Source of the DNA: Mycolicibacterium sp. TUM20985
Lineage (GTDB): Bacteria; Actinomycetota; Actinomycetes; Mycobacteriales; Mycobacteriaceae
NCBI RefSeq assembly: GCF_030295745.1
Contig: NZ_AP027291.1
Location: 1,178,001-1,242,000, forward strand
Reading direction: 5' to 3'
DNA: 64,000 bases
Under the pieces are notes generated by a model. The model was given only the letters and a program-made list of their open reading frames with translations. It had not been told where the DNA came from and searched no databases. The stretch's first letter is position 1, and each line of letters opens with the position of its first letter. A program made the position numbers and the translations under genes. Of this stretch, positions 9,158 through 19,014 are shown one piece after another.

Positions 9158-9844
9158 CTACTCCTGGAAGCGATACCCCATGCCGGCCTCGGTCAGCAGG
9201 TGCTTGGGATGGCTGGGGTCCGCCTCGAGTTTGCGGCGCAGCTGCGCGAGGTAGACCCGAAGGTAGTGGGTCTCCTTGGCGTAGGCCGGTCCCCACACCT
9301 CCTTGAGCAACTCCTCGCGGCCTACCAGCTTGCCGCGGTTGCGCACCAGCATTTCGAGCATGCCCCACTCGGTGGGGGTCAGATGCACCTCGGCGCCCTC
9401 TCTGATCACCTTCTTGGCCGCCAGATCGACTGTGAAGGAGGCAGTTTCGATCACCGGCTGGTCAGTCTCGGAGGCGGCGGCGCCACGGCGCACCGCGGCG
9501 CGCAACCGGGCGAGGAACTCGTCCATGCCGAACGGCTTGGTCACGTAGTCGTCGGCGCCGGCGTCGAGTGCCTCGACCTTGTCCGAGGAGTCGGTGCGCG
9601 CCGACAGCACGATGACCGGCGCGGTCAGCCAACCCCTGAGGCCCTGCAGGACCTCGATGCCGGACATGTCGGGCAGGCCGAGGTCGAGGACGACGACGTC
9701 GGGCTTGTGTTCGGCGGCGAGGCGCAGCGCATTCGCGCCCGTATCGGCGGTGTCCACGTCGTAGCCGCGAACGGTCAGGTTGATGCGAAGCGCGCGCAGG
9801 ATCTGCGGCTCGTCGTCGATCACCAGCACCCGGGTCTTGATCAT
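9158..9844 (-). CDS. kdpE: Response regulator KdpE
   Basis: This 228-aa OmpR-family regulator has a receiver domain with acidic pocket IDDEPQ, phospho-acceptor Asp in VVVLDLGLPDMSG, Thr/Ser region VLSARTDS and Lys in DDYVTKPFGMDE. The C-terminal winged helix carries HLTPTEWGMLEMLVRN and ETHYLRVYLAQLRRKLE. It activates kdpFABC at low K+ or osmotic stress. It is last in the operon and overlaps kdpD by four bases (ATGA). A direct repeat with 11-bp phasing before the operon is a plausible target. Confidence 0.95.
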   Translation of the reverse strand: MIKTRVLVIDDEPQILRALRINLTVRGYDVDTADTGANALRLAAEHKPDVVVLDLGLPDMSGIEVLQGLRGWLTAPVIVLSARTDSSDKVEALDAGADDYVTKPFGMDEFLARLRAAVRRGAAASETDQPVIETASFTVDLAAKKVIREGAEVHLTPTEWGMLEMLVRNRGKLVGREELLKEVWGPAYAKETHYLRVYLAQLRRKLEADPSHPKHLLTEAGMGYRFQE

Positions 9845-12399
9845 CGCTCGTCATCCCGTGGCGCGGCGAGATCGATGACGACCGTCAGCCCGCCGCCGGG
9901 GGTGTCCGTGGCGGCGATGGTGCCGCCCATCGCCTCGACGAAACCTCGCGCGACCGAGAGACCGAGGCCGACGCCAGTGTTGTTGTCGCGGTCGCCCATT
10001 CGCTGGAACGGTGCGAACATCTGTTCCTCGGCGCCCCTCGCGATACCCCTGCCCTCGTCCACGACGGCGATCACCACTCGGTCGCCGACCCGCGCCGCAT
10101 TGACCCGGACCGGGCCGTCGGCGGCGTAGCGCAAGGCGTTGTCGACGACGTTCACCAGCACGCGTTCGAGGAGTCCGATGTCCGCCATGGCCACGGCGTC
10201 ACCGACCTCCACCTTTACCCGGTCCACTCCGGATGTGCCGAATCCGGTTGCCCCCCGGCTGATTCCGACCAATGCCCGCTGTACGGCCTCTTCGAGGTAG
10301 ACCCGTACCAGGTCGGGTCGTACGACACCGGCGGCCAACCTCGACGAGTCCAGGAGATTGCCGACGAGTGCGGTCAACTGGTCGACGGATTCCTCGACCG
10401 CGGCGAGCAACTCGGCGGTGTCCTCCGCAGAGAAGTCGATGTCGTCGCTGCGCAGGCTGGACACCGATGCCTTCGCGGCCGCAAGAGGGGTGCGGAGGTC
10501 ATGGCTGACCGCCGAGAGCAGCGATCGGCGCAGTTCGTCGGCCTTCGCGATGGCCTCCGCCTGACCGGCCTCCTCGATCAGCTGACGCTGGCGAACCAGC
10601 CCGGCGGCCTGATTCGCGACGGCGCCCAGCACGCGACGGTCGCGGGCATTGAGCGCCTTGCCGGTCATCACCATCCAGAACTCGTCGTCGCCGACTTCGA
10701 CTGCGGTGTCGGCAGAGTCGACGTCGGCGCACGGATCGTCGCCCACGCACGCGACGACCGTGCTGCCGTCGGGACCCTCGCGCAGCATGCTCACCGACCG
10801 CTGTCCGTAGGTCTCCCTGACCCGTTCCAGCAGGGCGGTGAGATCGGCGCCCCGCAGCACGGACCCGGCGAACAGCGCCAGCAGTTCGGCCTCCTGCGAG
10901 GCGCGACGGGCCTCGCGTGTGCGGTTGGCCGCGCCGTCGACCAGAGCGGCGACCGCCACCGCGACCGCGAGCAGCACCACCACGGTGACGGCGCTGTCCG
11001 GCTCGGCCATCGTGAAGGTGTGCTTGGGTTCCACCAGGAAGTAATTCAGCAGCAGCCCGGACAGCAGTGCGGACAGTGCCGCCGGGGCGACGCCGCCGAA
11101 GAGGGCGACGACCAGCACGCCGACGAAGAACAGCGCGCTCTCGCCGCCGATGCCGAGGAACCGCTGCAGGAAGACCACCGTCACCGCACAGATGGCCGAC
11201 GGGACGATCGCGGCCGCCAACCACGAGGTGAGGTGACGCTGGCGGGGCGTCAGCGACGTCAACGCCGACCCGGCGTTGGCGTGGCCGTGGGTGACCATGT
11301 GGACGTCGATCTTGCCGGAGTTCTGCACGGTGGCCGCGCCGATGCCCTCGTCGAGGATGCGCGCCCAGCGTGAGCGTCGCGACGTGCCGAGCACCAGTTG
11401 CGTCGCGTTGACCTCGCGAGCGAATTCGAGCAGGGCGGCGGGGACGTCGTCGCCGACGACGGTGTGCACGGTGGCGCCGAGGCTGGTGGCCAGTTCCCGC
11501 ACTCGATCCATCCCGCCCGCGCCGCGGTCGCTGGCCACCCCTGCCAGGCCGTCGCCGCGGACGACGTGCACGACCATCAGTTCGGCGCTCGACTTGAAGG
11601 CGATGCGGGACGCGCGGCGGACCAGTGTCTCCGACTCGGGGCCACCGGTGACGGCCACGACCACGCGCTCGCGGGTCTCCCAGGTGGCGGTGATCCTGTT
11701 CTCGGCGCGGTACTTCGCCAGCGCGGCGTCGACCTGGTCGGCGAGCCACAGCAGCGCGAGTTCGCGTAGCGCCGTGAGGTTGCCGCGCCGGAAGTAGTTG
11801 CTCAGGGCGGCGTCGATGCGTTCGGGTGCGTAGACATTGCCATGGGAGAGCCTGCGCCGCAACGCCTCCGGGGTGATGTCGACGAGTTCGACCTGTGACG
11901 CGCCGCGAACCACCGAGTCGGGCACGGTCTCCTGCTGCTCGATCCCGGTGATCTGGGCGACGACGTCGTTGAGGCTCTCCAGGTGTTGCACGTTGACCGT
12001 CGAAAGCACCGAGATGCCCGCCGCGAGCAGCTCCTCCACGTCCTGCCAACGCTTGGCGTTCTTGCTGCCGGGGGTGTTGGTGTGGGCGAGCTCGTCGACG
12101 AGCACCACCTCGGGGTGGCGCGCCAACACCGCGGGCACGTCGAGTTCGGCGAACCGCCCGCCGCGGTAGTCGACGTATCGCGGCGGGACGGCCTCGATGC
12201 CCTCTCCCAGCTCGGCGGTCTTCGCGCGGCCGTGGGTCTCGACGACCGCGGCGACCAGGTCGGTGCCACGCTCTGCGCGGCGATGCGCCTCGCCCAGCAT
12301 CGCGAAGGTCTTGCCGACGCCTGGCGCCGCACCCAGATAGATGCGCAGTTCCCCGCGTTTGGGACCCTGTTGGCCGACGCTCACGTCCTCATCATCCAC
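9841..12399 (-). CDS. kdpD: Sensor histidine kinase KdpD
   Basis: The protein is 852 aa. The N-terminal KdpD domain has Walker A GAAPGVGKTFAMLGEAHRR and LVDELAHTN. A universal-stress-protein-like domain (VVAVTGGPESETLVRRAS) follows, then four hydrophobic spans between about residues 395 and 490, a GAF-like region, the H-box SHDLRTPLAAAKAS and ATPase boxes (NVVDNALRYA, DEGRGIARG, GVGLGLSVARGF). It senses K+/turgor and phosphorylates KdpE. The frame opens with GTG at 12399 directly after kdpC; another in-frame GTG at 12384 is possible. Confidence 0.95.
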   Translation of the reverse strand: MDDEDVSVGQQGPKRGELRIYLGAAPGVGKTFAMLGEAHRRAERGTDLVAAVVETHGRAKTAELGEGIEAVPPRYVDYRGGRFAELDVPAVLARHPEVVLVDELAHTNTPGSKNAKRWQDVEELLAAGISVLSTVNVQHLESLNDVVAQITGIEQQETVPDSVVRGASQVELVDITPEALRRRLSHGNVYAPERIDAALSNYFRRGNLTALRELALLWLADQVDAALAKYRAENRITATWETRERVVVAVTGGPESETLVRRASRIAFKSSAELMVVHVVRGDGLAGVASDRGAGGMDRVRELATSLGATVHTVVGDDVPAALLEFAREVNATQLVLGTSRRSRWARILDEGIGAATVQNSGKIDVHMVTHGHANAGSALTSLTPRQRHLTSWLAAAIVPSAICAVTVVFLQRFLGIGGESALFFVGVLVVALFGGVAPAALSALLSGLLLNYFLVEPKHTFTMAEPDSAVTVVVLLAVAVAVAALVDGAANRTREARRASQEAELLALFAGSVLRGADLTALLERVRETYGQRSVSMLREGPDGSTVVACVGDDPCADVDSADTAVEVGDDEFWMVMTGKALNARDRRVLGAVANQAAGLVRQRQLIEEAGQAEAIAKADELRRSLLSAVSHDLRTPLAAAKASVSSLRSDDIDFSAEDTAELLAAVEESVDQLTALVGNLLDSSRLAAGVVRPDLVRVYLEEAVQRALVGISRGATGFGTSGVDRVKVEVGDAVAMADIGLLERVLVNVVDNALRYAADGPVRVNAARVGDRVVIAVVDEGRGIARGAEEQMFAPFQRMGDRDNNTGVGLGLSVARGFVEAMGGTIAATDTPGGGLTVVIDLAAPRDDER

Positions 12400-12407
12400 C
12401 TGCGCGC

Positions 12408-13283
12408 TCAGCTCCCTGCGGGATACTTCTGATCGAGCGCGAGATTGAGCTCGAGCACGTTGACCGCCGGCTCGCCCATGAACCCCAGGGCGCGCCCAGA
12501 GATGTTGTCGGCGAGCAGGTTACGCACCTCGTCCGGGACGATGCCGCGCGCCTTCGCGACGCGTGCGACCTGGATGTCGGCGTAGGCGGGGGAGATGTGC
12601 GGATCCAGCCCGCTACCGCTGGCGGTCACGGCGTCCGCAGGCACTGCCGGTTGGGCCGGCGCCGCCCCGCGGACGGGCACGATCTGGCCCATCGAGTAGT
12701 CCTCACCGTACGTCGCGCACGTCACCCGAACGCCCTCGTAGACGTCGAGGAACGGCGTCGTGGTGGTGGTGCACGACTGGTTGAGGCTCACGACCTGAGT
12801 GGGTCGCACGACGGTGCCGCGTGCGTCGCGCGGCCCGATCACTGACAGCACGGCGCCGACGCCGTCACCGGTACAGAACGGCCGCGATCCGTCGACCCCT
12901 TCGAGCGCGCCGACCGCCGCGCTGCGCGAGCACACCAGCGTCAGCAGGCTGGGCTTGTCGGGGGTGTCTACGACGTCCTCCGGCCCGAGGTTGCTCGCGC
13001 TGGTGGCCAGCGGGTCGTAACCGTCGCCTGCGGCCGACGGCCGGCTCTGGAAGTACTGCGGCAGCGGGCTTCCGCTGGCGTCGGTGAAGGATTGACCGAT
13101 CAGCGTGCTGCCCACCGGCTTGCCGCCGACGGTGATGATCGAACCCTGCGCCCGGTGGTCGAACCCCGGTAGAAGGGCCACCGCCCATACGACGAGCGGG
13201 TAGGCCAGGCCGGCGATCGCGGTGAGCACCAGCAGTGCGCGCAGCGCGGCCCAGTGTTGGCGAATGACGTTGGAGAGATTCAT
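12408..13283 (-). CDS. kdpC: K+-transporting ATPase subunit KdpC
   Basis: This 291-aa protein has one N-terminal span (LRALLVLTAIAGLAYPLVVW) and the KdpC hallmarks GSTLIGQSF, YFQSRPSAAGDGYDP, SGSGLDPHISPAYA and GFMGEPAVNVLELNLALD. It is about 100 residues longer than E. coli KdpC because of an insert after DTPDKPSLL that contains several Cys. KdpC acts as a chaperone-like partner in the KdpFABC complex. ATG at 13283 comes one base after the kdpB stop; the longer upstream reading lies inside kdpB. Confidence 0.95.
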   Translation of the reverse strand: MNLSNVIRQHWAALRALLVLTAIAGLAYPLVVWAVALLPGFDHRAQGSIITVGGKPVGSTLIGQSFTDASGSPLPQYFQSRPSAAGDGYDPLATSASNLGPEDVVDTPDKPSLLTLVCSRSAAVGALEGVDGSRPFCTGDGVGAVLSVIGPRDARGTVVRPTQVVSLNQSCTTTTTPFLDVYEGVRVTCATYGEDYSMGQIVPVRGAAPAQPAVPADAVTASGSGLDPHISPAYADIQVARVAKARGIVPDEVRNLLADNISGRALGFMGEPAVNVLELNLALDQKYPAGS

Positions 13284-13284
13284 G

Positions 13285-15429
13285 TTAGGACATCCCAGGA
13301 AGGAGTTGGACGACGAGATCGATGAGCTTGATGCCAATGAACGGGGCGACGATGCCGCCAATGCCGTAGACGTAGAGGTTGCGGCTCAACAGCTTCGACG
13401 CACTGCTCGGGGTGTAGCGCACACCGCGCAGCGAGAGCGGGATGAGCGCGATGATGATGATCGCGTTGAAGATGACCGCCGACAGGATCGCCGAGGTCGG
13501 ACTGTGCAGGCGCATCACGTTCAGCAGGTCCAGGCCGGGGAACAGTGCGACGAACATCGCCGGGATGATCGCGAAGTACTTGGCGATGTCGTTGGCGATC
13601 GAGAACGTCGTGAGAGCCCCGCGGGTGATGAGGAGCTGCTTGCCAATCTCCACGATCTCGATGAGCTTGGTCGGGTCGGAGTCGAGGTCGACCATGTTGC
13701 CGGCCTCCTTGGCGGCCGACGTGCCCGTGTTCATCGCGACGCCGACGTCGGCCTGAGCCAGAGCGGGGGCGTCGTTGGTGCCGTCGCCGGTCATCGCGAC
13801 GAGCTTGCCGCCCGCCTGCTCACTCTTGATCAGGGCCAGCTTGTCCTCTGGGGTGGCTTCGGCGAGGAAGTCATCGACGCCGGCTGCCTCGGCGATGGCC
13901 TTGGCCGTCAACGGGTTGTCGCCGGTGATCATCACGGTGCGGATGCCCATCCGACGCATCTCGTCGAAGCGTTCGCGCATCCCCTCCTTGACGACGTCCT
14001 TGAGGTGGATGACGCCGAGCGCCCGCGCAGCGCCGTCCCGTACCTCGCCGACGACCAGGGGCGTACCGCCGCTCGCGGACACCTCGTCGACGATGCCGGC
14101 GAGCTCGGCAGGCACGGTGCCACCGCTGGTTCGCACCCAGTCTGCGACGGAAGCGGCTGCGCCCTTGCGTAATTGATGACCGTCCTCGAGGTCCACACCG
14201 GACATGCGGGTGGTGGCGGTGAACTCGATCCAGGTGGCGTTGGTCAACTCGCCCGGCGTGCGAGCGCGCAGGCCGAACCGCTCCTTGGCGAACACCACGA
14301 TCGAGCGTCCCTCCGGGGTCTCGTCGGCCAGGCTGGAGAGCTGCGCGGCGTCGGCGAGCCGTTCGGGGCTGACGCCTGGCAGCGGAAGGAATGCACCCGC
14401 TTGGCGATTGCCGAGCGTGATGGTGCCCGTCTTGTCCAGCAGCAGCGTGTTGACGTCACCCGCGGCCTCCACCGCGCGCCCCGACATGGCGAGCACGTTG
14501 CGCTGTACCAGCCGGTCCATCCCGGCGATGCCGATCGCGGACAACAGCGCGCCGATCGTCGTCGGGATGAGACAGACCAGCAGGGCGACCATGACGATCC
14601 CGGTGACGCCGTTGCCGTCGAGCGCCTGAGAATCGGGCACGCCGGGGTTGTTGGCCTTGGAGAAGATGGCGAGCGGTTGCAGGGTGGCGACCGCGAACAC
14701 GAAGATGATCGTCAGCGCGGCCAGCAGGATGTTGAGCGCGATCTCGTTGGGTGTCTTCTGCCGGTTGGCACCCTCGACGAGGGCAATCATCCGGTCGATG
14801 AAGCTCTCACCGGGCTTCTGGGTGATCTTGACGACGATGCGGTCCGACAGCACCGTCGTCCCGCCGGTCACCGCGGACCGGTCGCCACCGGACTCGCGGA
14901 TGACCGGAGCGGATTCACCGGTGATGGCCGACTCGTCCACCGACGCAATGCCTTCGACGACGTCACCGTCACCGGGGATCGCCTGACCGGCTTCGACCAC
15001 CACGATGTCGCCCTGCTGCAGGAGCGGCGCGGCGACCTCCTCCTCGGTGCCGGTGTCGCCGGGTGACCAGCCGGTGAGGCGGCGGGCCATGGCGTCGGAC
15101 TTGGCGCGTCGCAGGCTTTCGGCTTGGGCCTTGCCCCGGCCTTCGGCCACTGCCTCGGCCAGGTTGGCGAAGACGACGGTGGCCCACAGCCAGAAGACGA
15201 TCAGCCAGGCGAACCACGTCGAATCCCGCACGGCGAGAACGGTGCTCCACACCGCGCCGATCTCGACGATGAACATGACCGGGTTGCGCCACAGTGTGCG
15301 CGGATCGATCTTGCGCAGGGCATCGGGGAGTGCGTTCAGGAGCATCGTGGGATCGAGCAGTCCGCCCTTGACGGTGGACCGGGGGTTCGGTTCGTGGCGG
15401 TGGGGTGCCGTGGCGATGGTGGTGGACAT
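13285..15429 (-). CDS. kdpB: K+-transporting P-type ATPase subunit KdpB
   Basis: This 714-aa ATP-hydrolysing subunit has the phosphorylation motif [12 protein letters not shown], the actuator loop [10 protein letters not shown], the nucleotide-binding [10 protein letters not shown] segment, and the hinge [14 protein letters not shown] and [19 protein letters not shown]. Membrane helices fit the P-type layout. It drives K+ import against steep gradients together with KdpA. Two bases or fewer separate it from its neighbours, consistent with strict co-expression. Confidence 0.97.
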   Translation of the reverse strand: MSTTIATAPHRHEPNPRSTVKGGLLDPTMLLNALPDALRKIDPRTLWRNPVMFIVEIGAVWSTVLAVRDSTWFAWLIVFWLWATVVFANLAEAVAEGRGKAQAESLRRAKSDAMARRLTGWSPGDTGTEEEVAAPLLQQGDIVVVEAGQAIPGDGDVVEGIASVDESAITGESAPVIRESGGDRSAVTGGTTVLSDRIVVKITQKPGESFIDRMIALVEGANRQKTPNEIALNILLAALTIIFVFAVATLQPLAIFSKANNPGVPDSQALDGNGVTGIVMVALLVCLIPTTIGALLSAIGIAGMDRLVQRNVLAMSGRAVEAAGDVNTLLLDKTGTITLGNRQAGAFLPLPGVSPERLADAAQLSSLADETPEGRSIVVFAKERFGLRARTPGELTNATWIEFTATTRMSGVDLEDGHQLRKGAAASVADWVRTSGGTVPAELAGIVDEVSASGGTPLVVGEVRDGAARALGVIHLKDVVKEGMRERFDEMRRMGIRTVMITGDNPLTAKAIAEAAGVDDFLAEATPEDKLALIKSEQAGGKLVAMTGDGTNDAPALAQADVGVAMNTGTSAAKEAGNMVDLDSDPTKLIEIVEIGKQLLITRGALTTFSIANDIAKYFAIIPAMFVALFPGLDLLNVMRLHSPTSAILSAVIFNAIIIIALIPLSLRGVRYTPSSASKLLSRNLYVYGIGGIVAPFIGIKLIDLVVQLLPGMS

Positions 15430-15430
15430 G

Positions 15431-17101
15431 TCAGTGAATTCCTTCAGCGAGGGGACCGAGTGCGAGCACGGGGAGGAAGGTCAGGGCGACGAGGATCACG
15501 GTGACGCCGACGACCATGCCGACGAACTGCGGCCGGTGGGTGGGCAAGGTGCCGATCGACTCCGGCGTGGTGCCCTGTTTGGCGAGGGAACCGGCCAGTG
15601 CCAGGACCAGGATCAGCGGCAGGAACCGGCCGAAGACCATCCCCAGACCGAGTGCGGTGTTGTACCAGTCGGTGTTGACGCTGAGGCCGGCGAATGCCGA
15701 ACCGTTGTTGTTGGCCGCAGAGGTGAAGGCGTACAACACCTCTGAAAGACCATGCGGACCGCTGTTGAGCATGCCGGCCCGTTGGCCCGGTAGTGCCATC
15801 GCGGTTGCCGTCCCGACGAGCACGAGCAGCGGGGTGACGAGGAAGTAGCTTGCGGCCAGCTTGATCTCGCGCGGCGTGATCTTCTTGCCGAGGTACTCCG
15901 GCGTCCGGCCGACCATGAGCCCGGCGATGAACACGGTGATGACGGCCAGGATCAGCATGCTGTAGAGCCCCGAACCCGTTCCGCCGGGGGCGATTTCGCC
16001 GAGCTGCATGTTGAACAGCGCCATCATGCCGCCGAGGCTGGTGTAGGAGTCGTGGAACGAGTTGACCGCACCGGTGGAGGTGAGCGTGGTGGCGTCGGCG
16101 AAGATCGCGGAGTCGAACACGCCGAATCGTTGTTCCACGCCCTCGGTGGCCGCGCCGATCGCGGTGGGGTTGGTGCCGTGGGCCTGCAGCTGGAAGAAGC
16201 TCATCAGGGTGACGCTGATCAGGGCGATCGTGCCCATGACGGCGACGATGGCGTACCCCTGCTTCTTGCTGTCCACCATGCGGCCGAACGTGCGCGGCAA
16301 CGAGAAGCTGATGACCAGCAGCAGGAAGATCTCGATCCAGTTCGTCCACGTGGTCGGGTTCTCGAACGGGTGCGAGGAGTTGGCGTTGAAGAACCCGCCA
16401 CCGTTGGTGCCCAGTTCTTTGATGGCCTCCTGGCTGGCGACGGGACCGCCGGTGATCGCCTGCTGGGCGCCGCTCAGGGTGGTGACGATCTGATCGTGCA
16501 GGTGGAAGTTCTGGATCACCCCGCCGCCGATCAGGATGAGGGCCGCAACGAAGGCGATCGGCAGCAGGATGCGAATGACGCCGCGTACTAGGTCGACCCA
16601 GAAGTTGCCGAGGTCGGTGGTGCGGCGGCGGGCTAACCCGCGGACCAGTGCGATCGCGACGGCCATGCCGACGGCGGCGGAGACGAAGTTCTGCACCGTG
16701 AGGCCGGCCATCTGCACCAGGTGGCCCTGGGTGCTCTCACCGGAGTACGCCTGCCAGTTGGTGTTGGTGACGAAGCTGATCGCGGTGTTCCAGGCCAACG
16801 CCGGGGTCATGGGCGTGGCGGGGTCGTTCAGGTGCAGCGGCAGTTTGCTCTGGACCAGTTGGAAGGCGAACAGGAACAGGATGCTGATGCCGGAGAACGC
16901 GAGCACGCTGCGGGCGTAGGCGCCCCACGTCTGTTCGGACTTGGGATCGGCGCCGATCAGGCGGTAGATCACCCGCTCGACGCGAGAATTGTTGTGCGAG
17001 TTGTACACCCGGTACATGTAGTCCCCGAAGGGCACGTGCACGGCGGCGAGCGCCAGGATGAGCAGAGCGAGGAAGGTGATCCCCGCGGTGGTCGTACTCA
17101 C
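15431..17101 (-). CDS. kdpA: K+-transporting ATPase subunit KdpA
   Basis: This 556-aa polytopic channel subunit binds and conducts K+. It contains selectivity-filter-like repeats such as [44 protein letters not shown] and [10 protein letters not shown], each with the Gly-rich turn typical of KdpA. About ten hydrophobic spans are visible. GTG at 17101 overlaps the kdpF stop by one base (TAGTG). Confidence 0.97.
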   Translation of the reverse strand: MSTTTAGITFLALLILALAAVHVPFGDYMYRVYNSHNNSRVERVIYRLIGADPKSEQTWGAYARSVLAFSGISILFLFAFQLVQSKLPLHLNDPATPMTPALAWNTAISFVTNTNWQAYSGESTQGHLVQMAGLTVQNFVSAAVGMAVAIALVRGLARRRTTDLGNFWVDLVRGVIRILLPIAFVAALILIGGGVIQNFHLHDQIVTTLSGAQQAITGGPVASQEAIKELGTNGGGFFNANSSHPFENPTTWTNWIEIFLLLVISFSLPRTFGRMVDSKKQGYAIVAVMGTIALISVTLMSFFQLQAHGTNPTAIGAATEGVEQRFGVFDSAIFADATTLTSTGAVNSFHDSYTSLGGMMALFNMQLGEIAPGGTGSGLYSMLILAVITVFIAGLMVGRTPEYLGKKITPREIKLAASYFLVTPLLVLVGTATAMALPGQRAGMLNSGPHGLSEVLYAFTSAANNNGSAFAGLSVNTDWYNTALGLGMVFGRFLPLILVLALAGSLAKQGTTPESIGTLPTHRPQFVGMVVGVTVILVALTFLPVLALGPLAEGIH

Positions 17102-17190
17102 TAGAACCTCTCCGGGAAGAGGAGCGCGGCCACCAGGAACAGCGCGAGGCCGATCGCCAGGAGCAGACCGACGGTGTTCTCGAAGCTCAC
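17101..17190 (-). CDS. kdpF: K+-transporting ATPase small subunit KdpF
   Basis: A 29-aa single-span peptide starts with [14 protein letters not shown] and ends with the conserved KdpF motif LLFPERF. It stabilises the Kdp complex in the membrane. GTG at 17190 overlaps the stop of the preceding small ORF (GTGA), and its TAG overlaps kdpA. Length and ending match known mycobacterial KdpF. Confidence 0.92.
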   Translation of the reverse strand: MSFENTVGLLLAIGLALFLVAALLFPERF

Positions 17191-17270
17191 AGTCGCTCGA
17201 CCAACTTCTGCACCAGGCCGAGCAGGGCGAAGATCGCCACCGTCAGCACGACGTACACCACCACGGACAT
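17187..17270 (-). CDS. 27-aa single-span membrane peptide, first ORF of the kdp operon
   Basis: A small ORF opens the operon. ATG at 17270 follows GGAGACGAG (good ribosome site); it encodes [19 protein letters not shown] then VQKLVERL and ends with TGA overlapping the kdpF GTG. One hydrophobic span with a basic amphipathic C-terminus resembles KdpF in size and design, but the sequence differs. The four-base overlap with kdpF argues that it is translated. It may be a sixth, accessory subunit or a translational lead-in. I know of no assigned function. Confidence 0.7.
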   Translation of the reverse strand: MSVVVYVVLTVAIFALLGLVQKLVERL

Positions 17271-17344
17271 CTCGTCTCCATCTCAGTTTGGGCCCGTCAC
17301 GAGCCGACACCGAAGTCAACGCCCGGCCGGGGCCGAATCCGATT

Positions 17345-17366
17345 GCCTTGACGGTTTCTTGATGCT
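17345..17366. promoter_or_regulatory. 11-bp phased direct repeat, candidate KdpE box
   Basis: On the plus strand CTTGA occurs at 17347-17351 and 17358-17362, inside two 11-base units (GCCTTGACGGT and TTCTTGATGCT). The site is 75 bp upstream of the first kdp ORF. OmpR-family regulators bind direct repeats with this spacing. The flanking sequence 17367-17516 holds no gene. Confidence 0.5.
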
Positions 17367-17516
17367 CCCGAGGGGTTCGTTTACGCAGTCCTTGCGGTGC
17401 CAGAACGTGCGATCGGATCCGGCTAGGACGGCCACCGGCTACTGTCACTGACGTCAATTGATTCGGCGACGTCTGCGGGTATGGCGTGCCACAGTCACGA
17501 GGGTTGGGGTTTGCAC

Positions 17517-18686
17517 ATGGAGGCTTCTATTCGGCCGTGGTTCACCACGGGAATCGCATTGGTCGGTGCCAGCGCCATAGCGCTCACACCGGTCAGCCCG
17601 ATGCCCGCGGCTCCGCGGGCGCTGGACGTGTCGAGTGCGTCGGCCGCCGTGGCGCGGGAGTTCCAGCTCACGGCCCTCGACATCCCCTACATCCTGACCT
17701 TGCCGATCATTCGTCAGAACATCCTCAACACCATCGAGAACTGGGCCGTGTACTTGGCGGGCTTCGGCAAGGCCGGCGTTGGCGCCCTGCAATCCCTGCT
17801 GGCCATTCCGGGCGTGACCGTCGAAGCGATCCAGGAGGTGTTGGCGCTCAACTTCGTGGGCGCCTTCGACACCGTCGCGACCGCGATCAGAGATTCGGTG
17901 ATCGCCGTCGGACAGCCCCTGCTGGACTCCATCATCTGGCGCAACCAGAAGGCACTGCTGGTCCAGGCGGCACTGAGTGCCGCGGTGCCGCAGGCGTACA
18001 TCTCCGTGGCCAACGGTTTCCTGACCGCCGGGAACCTGGTGACGACGTCGCTGATCGTCGGCACGCAAGACTTCGTTGCGGCTCTGCTGACGCTCAACAT
18101 CAGCAACATACTGAACGCGGCCATCCAGGGAACGCAGAACTTCATCGTCGCGCTGGGTCAGGGCGCGGGAGCGATCGTCGGCGGGATCGAAGCCGCGCAA
18201 ATGGGTATCGCCGGCGCGCTGGCGACCACGCCACCGCCCTTCCCGGCCTTCGCGACCGCAGCGACGAATGTCTCGACGCTCAGCGCGTTTTCGGCGGAGA
18301 ACACCATCACCCTGCGGTCCTCGAACGCTGCGGCGTTCTCGGAGGCGCCGGCTGAGGAGGAGTCGACGGGCCCCACGGGTGAGGTGCCTGAGGTCGTGCC
18401 GACGCCCGACCCCGTCGAGAGCACTGCGTCGTCCCCTACGGACGAGACGAAGGTCGTCGTGCCCGACGTGGAGAAGGGCACGACCGTGAAGTCCGAGGTG
18501 GTCAAGGACACGACACCCGAGGTGACTACGCCCGCGGACACGACCCCCACCAAGCCGGTGAAGGACGTGGAGAAGGAGCCCGCGGCGCCCAGTGCCGAGA
18601 AGGTAGGCGCGGCCGACAAGGACTCCGGCGCGAACAAGGACGCCGGGAGTGATTCCAAGCCGGCGTCCTCAAATGGTGACGAGTAG
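17517..18686 (+). CDS. Exported mycobacterial protein with low-complexity acidic/basic tail
   Basis: This 389-aa protein has a signal-peptide-like start (RPWFTTGIALVGASAIALTP with MPAAPRALD as likely cleavage zone). A helical body of about 230 residues follows, rich in Ala, Val and Ile. The last ~120 residues are a Pro/Thr/Lys/Glu tail with repeated VEK, TTP and DTTP units. Similar short-signal proteins are common in fast-growing mycobacteria; I cannot name a function. ATG at 17517 follows GAGGGTTGGGG and is preferred to an upstream GTG-region start. It is divergent from the kdp operon. Confidence 0.72.
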   Translation: MEASIRPWFTTGIALVGASAIALTPVSPMPAAPRALDVSSASAAVAREFQLTALDIPYILTLPIIRQNILNTIENWAVYLAGFGKAGVGALQSLLAIPGVTVEAIQEVLALNFVGAFDTVATAIRDSVIAVGQPLLDSIIWRNQKALLVQAALSAAVPQAYISVANGFLTAGNLVTTSLIVGTQDFVAALLTLNISNILNAAIQGTQNFIVALGQGAGAIVGGIEAAQMGIAGALATTPPPFPAFATAATNVSTLSAFSAENTITLRSSNAAAFSEAPAEEESTGPTGEVPEVVPTPDPVESTASSPTDETKVVVPDVEKGTTVKSEVVKDTTPEVTTPADTTPTKPVKDVEKEPAAPSAEKVGAADKDSGANKDAGSDSKPASSNGDE

Positions 18687-18805
18687 GCCGTGCGCGACAG
18701 CGACATTCAGGGCTGACGGGTCTCGAAACCTGCGGTCCGGGGCTGGTCGTGGGCATCGGATCTGTCCGGCGGGCCGTGGTTGGGTAGCGTCGTCACCGGC
18801 GTGAC

Positions 18806-18879
18806 GCCCCCATAGCCCAATTGGCAGAGGCAGCGGACTTAAAATCCGTACAGTGTCGGTTCGAGTCCGACTGGGGGCA
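18806..18879 (+). tRNA. tRNA-Leu (anticodon UAA), short variable loop
   Basis: A complete 74-nt cloverleaf is present: acceptor GCCCCCA / TGGGGGC with discriminator A at 18879. The D arm begins at 18815. The anticodon stem GCGGA/TCCGT holds loop CTTAAAA (anticodon TAA). The variable loop is only 5 nt (ACAGT), and the T arm is GTCGG-TTCGAGT-CCGAC. CCA is not encoded. Leucine tRNAs normally have a long variable arm; this one has the class I shape. It stands alone 126 bp after the exported-protein gene. Confidence 0.9.
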
Positions 18880-18957
18880 CTGGGACTTGCCTACGCGCGA
18901 GATTGATCAATGGACGGCGGCTCACCCGATGGCGGAGTCGCCGTCGCGCCTACGCAG

Positions 18958-18986
18958 GGTCGCGGCCTACGACGGACCCCGCGACC
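18958..18986. terminator. 8-bp inverted repeat downstream of the tRNA
   Basis: GGTCGCGG at 18958-18965 pairs with CCGCGACC at 18979-18986 around a 13-base loop. It lies 79 bp after the tRNA and 29 bp before the end of the convergent dipeptidase gene, so it could end either transcript. No T-run is seen. Confidence 0.35.
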
Positions 18987-19014
18987 GCGTCCCCCAATCG
19001 TCAAGAGTCAGTCA

